Source: Gammaproteobacteria bacterium
Lineage (GTDB): Bacteria > Pseudomonadota > Gammaproteobacteria > Steroidobacterales > Steroidobacteraceae
Assembly (NCBI GenBank): GCA_027365225.1
Contig: DAHXNV010000009.1
Location: 21,344-85,343 of the forward strand
Direction of reading: 5' to 3'
DNA length: 64,000 nt
Under the pieces are notes generated by a model that made no database searches, was not told the origin of the DNA, and was given only the letters and a program-made list of their open reading frames with translations. Position 1 is the first letter of the stretch, and each line of letters begins with the position of its first letter. The position numbers were made by a program, and so were the translations under genes. Positions 59,675-64,000 of the stretch are shown piece after piece.

Positions 59675-60580
59675 ATGAGCCAGTTCCTGCAGATCAGCTT
59701 CGATCTCGGTGCGCTGCCGCTGGAGACCGCCGAGCAGGCGTGCATGAACTGCGGCGCGAGCGCGATCACGCTGGCCGATGCCCGCGATGAGCCGGTGCTC
59801 GAGCCGGCTCCCGGCGAACTGCGGCTCTGGCCGGCCACGCGGCTGCAGGCCCTGTTCGCGCCCGGCACGCCGCAGGAAGCCACCGTGCATGGGCTCGGCG
59901 GCGCGCTCGGGCTCGACCCGGCGCAGCTCGAGGTATGCTGGATCGCCGATCGCGCCTGGGAGCGCGAGTGGCTGCGCGAATTTCACGCCCGGCGCTTCGG
60001 CCGGCGGCTGTGGATTTGCCCGCATCACGAGCAGGTGACGGATCCGGGTGCGGCGGTGGTCCGACTCGACCCGGGCCTGGCGTTCGGGACAGGCACGCAC
60101 CCCTCCACCGCCCTGTGCCTCGAGTGGCTCGATGCGCATCCGCCCCTCGACTGCGAGGTCATCGATTACGGCTGCGGCTCCGGGGTGCTTGCGCTGGCGG
60201 CCGCGCGGTTGGGCGCGCGCACGGTGCACTGCTTCGACATCGATCCGCAGGCGCTGATCGCGACGCGCGACAATGCGGCGGTGAACCGACTGGCGCGGCG
60301 CATCCGACCGTGCGAGTCGGCCGAGGCGCTCACCGCCGGGGTGGCGCTGCTCATGGCCAATATTCTCCTGGCGCCGCTCGTGGCGCTGGCGCCGCGCTTC
60401 GGCGCCCTCGTGCGGCCGGGCGGCCGGATCCTGCTCGCCGGACTGCTCGAGAGCCAGGCGGAGGAGGCCCGGCAGGCCTATTCGCCATGGTTTACGCTTC
60501 GCCCGTTCGGCTCGCGCGCGGGCTGGATCGCACTCAGTGGTACTCGCAACAGCTCGGCGGCTCAGGCCACCACGGAATGA
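59675..60580 (+). CDS. prmA: Ribosomal protein L11 methyltransferase PrmA
   Basis: The 301-residue enzyme has an N-terminal L11-recognition domain (about 1-60). A class I methyltransferase domain follows, with RLDPGLAFGTGTHPSTALCLEWL (family signature), VIDYGCGSGVLALAAARLGA (SAM motif I) and LLMANILLAPLVAL (the NILAxPL motif). It trimethylates ribosomal protein L11. The gene sits between accC and the zinc-ribbon membrane protein, as in other gammaproteobacteria. Confidence 0.95.
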   Translation: MSQFLQISFDLGALPLETAEQACMNCGASAITLADARDEPVLEPAPGELRLWPATRLQALFAPGTPQEATVHGLGGALGLDPAQLEVCWIADRAWEREWLREFHARRFGRRLWICPHHEQVTDPGAAVVRLDPGLAFGTGTHPSTALCLEWLDAHPPLDCEVIDYGCGSGVLALAAARLGARTVHCFDIDPQALIATRDNAAVNRLARRIRPCESAEALTAGVALLMANILLAPLVALAPRFGALVRPGGRILLAGLLESQAEEARQAYSPWFTLRPFGSRAGWIALSGTRNSSAAQATTE

Positions 60581-60581
60581 C

Positions 60582-61586
60582 ATGCACACCGCCTGTCCAA
60601 AATGCAATTTGATGTTGGTCGTTACGGCGGCCGACTTGCGTGCAGCGCAGGGACATGTGCGCTGCGGCCGCTGCCGCAGTGTATTCAATGCACTGGAATC
60701 ACTCGCCGAGTCGCCCACCGAGTCGCCCACCGAGTCGACCCCGCCGCGCTCGTCCGAGGCAAAGGCACCCGATGCGTCCGAAGTGATCTTGCCGCACTTG
60801 GCTGACACGCTCCGCCCGCACATGCAAGAGCAGACTTCCGAGCTTGCGGTGCCGTCCGCCGAGGATCAGCTGCCGCACGAGGAAGCCTTCGAAGGCACGG
60901 CGCGCCAGACGACGGACGAGACGATCGAGGCGGACGCCCTCGCGCTCGAGGAGCTTCCCTCAGAGCAGGTGCCCGCATCGGCCCTATCGCCCCGACCCTC
61001 GCGCCTCGAAGCCCCCTCGGAGCCCGCATCGCCAGAGCTGGAGCCCCCTGCCGAATTCGTGCTCGAGACCGCCGAGTCGCGGCACACGGGTGCTTGGCTG
61101 GCCGGTGCGCTCGTCCTGGCCTTGCTCCTTGCCGGGCAAGCCGTCAACCACTACCGTGGATCGCTCGCGACCCTGCCCTCGATCGGTCCGCCGCTGCGCG
61201 CGTTCTATGGCGCGCTCGGCATCCCCGTCAGCCCGCTGTGGAACGTGCATGCCTACGACGCCCGTCAGCTCGGCGCCACGGTGAGCGGCAGCCACCCACA
61301 CCAGATCACCGTGCGGGCGAGCATTGCCAATATGGGACGCTGGCCCCTGCCTCTGCCGCTGCTTCGAATCACGCTGCAGGACCGTTACGGACGGACCATC
61401 GCCGCCCGCGATGTGGCACCGCGGGATTATGTGCCGGCATCCTCGCATCCGGCATCGATGCTGGCTGCAGGCCAGCGCGTCGACGCAACCATCACCTTCG
61501 TCAGTCCCGGCCCGCAGGCCATCGGGTTCGAGATCGACACATGCCTGCGCGAGGCAGGCTCGATGGTCTGCACCCACGGACCGTGA
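60582..61586 (+). CDS. Zinc-ribbon, DUF3426 membrane protein
   Basis: The 334-residue protein begins with a zinc ribbon of the MJ0042 type (CPKC at 5-8 and CGRC at 28-31). It continues with a long acidic low-complexity region (about 40-165), one membrane helix (about 172-190, WLAGALVLALLLAGQAV) and a C-terminal beta-rich domain (DUF3426, about 200-334), probably periplasmic. Function is unknown; the position between prmA and dusB is conserved in gammaproteobacteria. A 12-base repeat (60708-60740) encodes repeated Glu-Ser-Pro-Thr. Its stop overlaps the dusB start by one base. Confidence 0.85.
   Translation: MHTACPKCNLMLVVTAADLRAAQGHVRCGRCRSVFNALESLAESPTESPTESTPPRSSEAKAPDASEVILPHLADTLRPHMQEQTSELAVPSAEDQLPHEEAFEGTARQTTDETIEADALALEELPSEQVPASALSPRPSRLEAPSEPASPELEPPAEFVLETAESRHTGAWLAGALVLALLLAGQAVNHYRGSLATLPSIGPPLRAFYGALGIPVSPLWNVHAYDARQLGATVSGSHPHQITVRASIANMGRWPLPLPLLRITLQDRYGRTIAARDVAPRDYVPASSHPASMLAAGQRVDATITFVSPGPQAIGFEIDTCLREAGSMVCTHGP
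60708..60740 (+). repeat. 12-base tandem repeat in the DUF3426 gene
   Basis: GAGTCGCCCACC at 60708-60719 and 60720-60731 is followed by a partial third copy at 60732-60740. It encodes Glu-Ser-Pro-Thr units in the disordered acidic region. Confidence 0.8.
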
Positions 61587-62683
61587 TGACGATCCGCATC
61601 GGTCCATACCGGCTCGCGTCACGGGCCGTGCTCGCGCCCATGGCCGGCGTCACTGACCGCCCGTTCCGCGTGCTCTGTCGCCTACTCGGCGCGGGTCTTG
61701 CCGCCTCGGAGATGCTCACGTGCGACACGCAGCTGTGGCACACGCCGAAGTCGCGCCGCCGGCTCGATCACGCCGGCGAGCCCGAGCCGCGCGTCGTGCA
61801 GCTCGCGGGCTCCGATCCGCTCATGCTGGCCGAGGCCGCCCGCATGAGCGTCGAGCGCGGCGCGCAAATCATCGACTTGAACATGGGCTGCCCGGCGAAG
61901 AAAGTCTGCGGCAAGCTGTGCGGTTCAGCGCTGCTGCGCGATGAGCCGCTCGTTGCGCGAATTCTCACCGCGGTGGTGCAGGCCACCGCCGTGCCGGTCA
62001 CTCTCAAGATCCGTACCGGATGGGACCACGATCACCGCAACGGCGTGCAGATCGCGCGCATTGCCGAGCGCTGCGGCATCCAGGCACTGGCGGTTCACGG
62101 CCGCACGCGCGCGGATCTGTTCCAGGGCGAGGCCGAATATCAGACGATCCGCGAAATCAAGCGCGCGGTGCACATTCCCGTGTTCGCCAACGGCGACATC
62201 CGCACGCCCGCCGATGCGCGCAAAGTGATTGATTTCACTGGGGCCGACGGTGTCATGATCGGGCGTGCGAGCTTCGGCCAGCCGTGGCTCTTCAGAGCCA
62301 TCGACTCATTCTTGGAAACGCGGGCCGACGAGCGGCTCGCGCGCGCCGAGCTGCGTGATATCATCCTCGCACATCTCGATTCCCTGTACGGCTTCTACGG
62401 CGAGGAAACCGGCGTGCGCATCGCCCGCAAACACATCGGCTGGTATTGCGAGCGCTGTCTGCCGGATCCACAGCCGGTGCGCGCGGAGTTGATGTCGGCG
62501 CGGAGCACCGCCTTGCAGCTGGCGGGCGTGCGCCGACACTTCGACGCATGGGTCGGCCCTGACGGCGGCAAAGCGGCGCCCGGGAATCCAGCCAGGATCG
62601 AGTGTAGGGCGGGGATCGCGCGGCAAGACGCGCGATCCGGGGGCTTCGCCGGGCACGACACCGGCGCGGTGCGCGCGGCCTGA
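61586..62683 (+). CDS. dusB: tRNA-dihydrouridine synthase DusB
   Basis: The 365-residue flavoenzyme has LAPMAGVTDRPFRVLCRLLGAG, VVQLAGSDPLMLAEAAR, IDLNMGCPAKKVCGKLCGSALL with the catalytic Cys, TLKIRTGWD, AVHGRTRADLFQGEA, VFANGDIRTPADAR and GVMIGRASFGQPWLF. It reduces uridine in the tRNA D-loop. It is about 40 residues longer than E. coli DusB because of a Gly/Ala/Arg-rich tail after residue 325. The pair dusB-fis, 27 bases apart, is the standard gammaproteobacterial operon. Confidence 0.96.
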   Translation: MTIRIGPYRLASRAVLAPMAGVTDRPFRVLCRLLGAGLAASEMLTCDTQLWHTPKSRRRLDHAGEPEPRVVQLAGSDPLMLAEAARMSVERGAQIIDLNMGCPAKKVCGKLCGSALLRDEPLVARILTAVVQATAVPVTLKIRTGWDHDHRNGVQIARIAERCGIQALAVHGRTRADLFQGEAEYQTIREIKRAVHIPVFANGDIRTPADARKVIDFTGADGVMIGRASFGQPWLFRAIDSFLETRADERLARAELRDIILAHLDSLYGFYGEETGVRIARKHIGWYCERCLPDPQPVRAELMSARSTALQLAGVRRHFDAWVGPDGGKAAPGNPARIECRAGIARQDARSGGFAGHDTGAVRAA

Positions 62684-62710
62684 GCGCACGAACTCATTCG
62701 AGAAACCAAC

Positions 62711-63001
62711 ATGACAACGAATAACAAGAATGGGCGCGCGCCCGAGACCGACATTCGCGTCAACGGCCGCGAGCTGCCGCTGCGCAGCCACGCCGAGCGG
62801 GCGCTCAGTGATTACTTCACGCATCTGAACGGCTCGCATCCCTCGGGGCTGTACGATCTGGTGCTGCGCGAGGTGGAGGAGCCGCTGTTTCGCGTGGTGC
62901 TCGATTACGCCGCGGGCAATCAGAGCCGCGCCGCCGATATCCTCGGGATCAACCGCGGCACGCTGCGCAAGAAGCTGCGGCAATTCGGCCTGGCCAACTG
63001 A
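62711..63001 (+). CDS. fis: DNA-binding protein Fis
   Basis: The 96-residue protein ends with the Fis helix-turn-helix VVLDYAAGNQSRAADILGINRGTLRKKLRQFGL, nearly identical to E. coli Fis. The N-terminal beta-hairpin arm is shorter. Fis bends DNA and regulates rRNA, recombination and nucleoid structure. It follows dusB and precedes purH by 9 bases. Confidence 0.97.
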   Translation: MTTNNKNGRAPETDIRVNGRELPLRSHAERALSDYFTHLNGSHPSGLYDLVLREVEEPLFRVVLDYAAGNQSRAADILGINRGTLRKKLRQFGLAN

Positions 63002-63010
63002 TCGGCCGCG

Positions 63011-64000
63011 ATGCAGCCGACGCCGCGGCCCATCGAGCGGGCTCTGCTTTCCGTTTCCGACAAGACCGGGGTGGTCGAGCTGGCGCACGCGCTGGCGGCA
63101 CGCGGGGTGCAGATGATCTCCACCGGCGGCACGGCGCGCTTGCTCAGGGCCCAGGGTCTGGCGGTGCGCGAAGTAGCCGACCACACCGGCTTCCCTGAGA
63201 TCATGGACGGGCGCCTGAAGACGCTGCATCCGAAGATCCATGGCGGGCTGCTCGCGCGGCGCGGCCTCGACGAGGCGGTCCTGCTGCGGCACGGCATCGA
63301 GCCGATCGATCTGCTGGTCGTGAATCTGTATCCCTTCGCCGAGACGGTGGCGCGGCCCGATTGCAGCTATGCAGAGGCGATCGAGAACATCGACATCGGC
63401 GGGCCGGCCATGCTGCGCGCGGCCGCGAAGAATCACGAGTCCGTGGCCGTGACGGTCGATCCGGCCGACTACGCCGTTGTGATCCGCGAGCTCGACGCCC
63501 ACGCAGGCTGCATCGATGCGGCGACGCGGGCCCATCTGGCCGCCAAAGTGTTCGCCCACACGGCCCGCTACGATGCCATGGTGGCCGCGTATCTGCGCCG
63601 GCGCCACGCGGACGCTCAGCGCCTGCCCGCGACGCTCCCGCTGGTGTTCGACAAGACCTGCGACCTGCGTTATGGGGAGAATCCTCAGCAGCGCGCCGCG
63701 CTGTACCGCGACCCTCTCGATGGCACGGGCCTCGCCGACGCTCGGCTGCTGCAGGGCAAGGAGCTCTCGTTCAACAACATTGCCGACGCCGACACGGCCA
63801 TCGCGTGCGTACGCCAGTTCGACGAGCCGGCCTGCGTGATCGTCAAGCACGCCAATCCGTGCGGCGTCGCGCTCGCGCCTGCGCTCCTTGCGGCCTATGA
63901 GCGCGCCTACCGCACCGATCCGACATCAGCCTTCGGCGGCATCATCGCGTGCAACCGGGTGCTCGATGAGGCCACGGCGCGCGCCATCACCGCCAACCAA
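63011..64000 (+). CDS. purH: Bifunctional AICAR formyltransferase/IMP cyclohydrolase PurH (5' part; runs off the right edge)
   Basis: The first 330 codons are present. The N-terminal IMP cyclohydrolase domain has [50 protein letters not shown] and [12 protein letters not shown]. The start of the formyltransferase domain has [32 protein letters not shown] and [10 protein letters not shown]. It catalyses the last two steps of IMP synthesis. The fis-purH order is typical of the class. The C-terminal part lies outside the window. Confidence 0.97.
   Translation, partial: MQPTPRPIERALLSVSDKTGVVELAHALAARGVQMISTGGTARLLRAQGLAVREVADHTGFPEIMDGRLKTLHPKIHGGLLARRGLDEAVLLRHGIEPIDLLVVNLYPFAETVARPDCSYAEAIENIDIGGPAMLRAAAKNHESVAVTVDPADYAVVIRELDAHAGCIDAATRAHLAAKVFAHTARYDAMVAAYLRRRHADAQRLPATLPLVFDKTCDLRYGENPQQRAALYRDPLDGTGLADARLLQGKELSFNNIADADTAIACVRQFDEPACVIVKHANPCGVALAPALLAAYERAYRTDPTSAFGGIIACNRVLDEATARAITANQ

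Overview
This is a GC-rich chromosomal segment of a Gram-negative bacterium, almost certainly a gammaproteobacterium. The reasons are the lipopolysaccharide genes (kdsD, kdsC, lptCAB, kdkA, waaA, heptosyltransferase-like enzymes), the rpoN-hpf-rapZ cluster, fis behind dusB, sspAB, and gene orders typical of the class. From memory, the left third follows the Pseudomonas order mraZ / rsmI-lpoA-yraN / sspB-sspA / pet genes / algW-like protease / murA-ibaG / kdsD-kdsC-lptC-lptA-lptB-rpoN-hpf-rapZ. I cannot name the order or genus. No mobile element, CRISPR array, tRNA or rRNA is visible. Starts at GTG are common and many neighbours overlap by 1 to 4 bases, so transcription units are tight.

Layout. 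1-4.7 kb: start of the division cluster (mraZ with its promoter and operator), yraN, lpoA, rsmI, RNase P RNA, sspB-sspA. 4.7-5.15 kb: a 49-codon remnant, probably of petABC. 5.2-10 kb: DegS-type protease, pgl, an SPFH protein with an unknown helical partner, gnd. 10-18 kb: murA-ibaG on the minus strand, then the long plus-strand run kdsD-kdsC-lptC-lptA-lptB-rpoN-hpf-rapZ, without ptsN. 18-23.5 kb: a patatin-like lipase, then gap-pgk-pyk behind a transketolase gene cut down to its two ends and a leader that looks like an attenuator. 23.7-31 kb: cpdA, a Wzi-family outer-membrane protein, and a four-gene sugar-transfer and methylation cluster. 31-43 kb: a small SANT/Myb-like protein, a CPBP protease, mpl, rnd, adk, pyrophosphate-dependent phosphofructokinase, proton-pumping pyrophosphatase, msrB, and a PAS-PAS-GGDEF-EAL protein. 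43-49 kb: pcm-like gene, tolC, a DUF6165-like gene with a heptosyltransferase, kdkA-waaA, a small zinc-finger protein. 49-64 kb: glnE, groES-groEL with a CIRCE-like operator, cutA-dsbD-tlpA, aroQ-accB-accC-prmA, a zinc-ribbon membrane protein, dusB, fis and the first part of purH.

How it fits together. Three themes recur. (1) Envelope building: Kdo synthesis, phosphorylation and transfer, LPS transport, peptidoglycan precursor synthesis and recycling (murA, mpl, lpoA), TolC, and periplasmic quality control and disulfide chemistry (DegS-like, DsbD, TlpA). (2) Central carbon flow: pgl and gnd of the oxidative pentose phosphate branch, gap-pgk-pyk, and a pyrophosphate-linked pair (pfp, hppA). 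(3) Global regulation: RpoN, Hpf, RapZ, Fis, CpdA, GlnE, c-di-GMP turnover, the SspB ClpXP adaptor.

The most unusual points are two decayed in-frame deletion remnants, one of tkt and one probably of petABC, each kept in place in front of its intact downstream genes. Next are the structured terminator-containing leader before the tkt remnant, the pfp/hppA pair, a perfect palindrome before msrB, and two promoters (kdsD, cpdA) whose -10 box sits exactly 7 bases before the start codon, which predicts leaderless transcripts.
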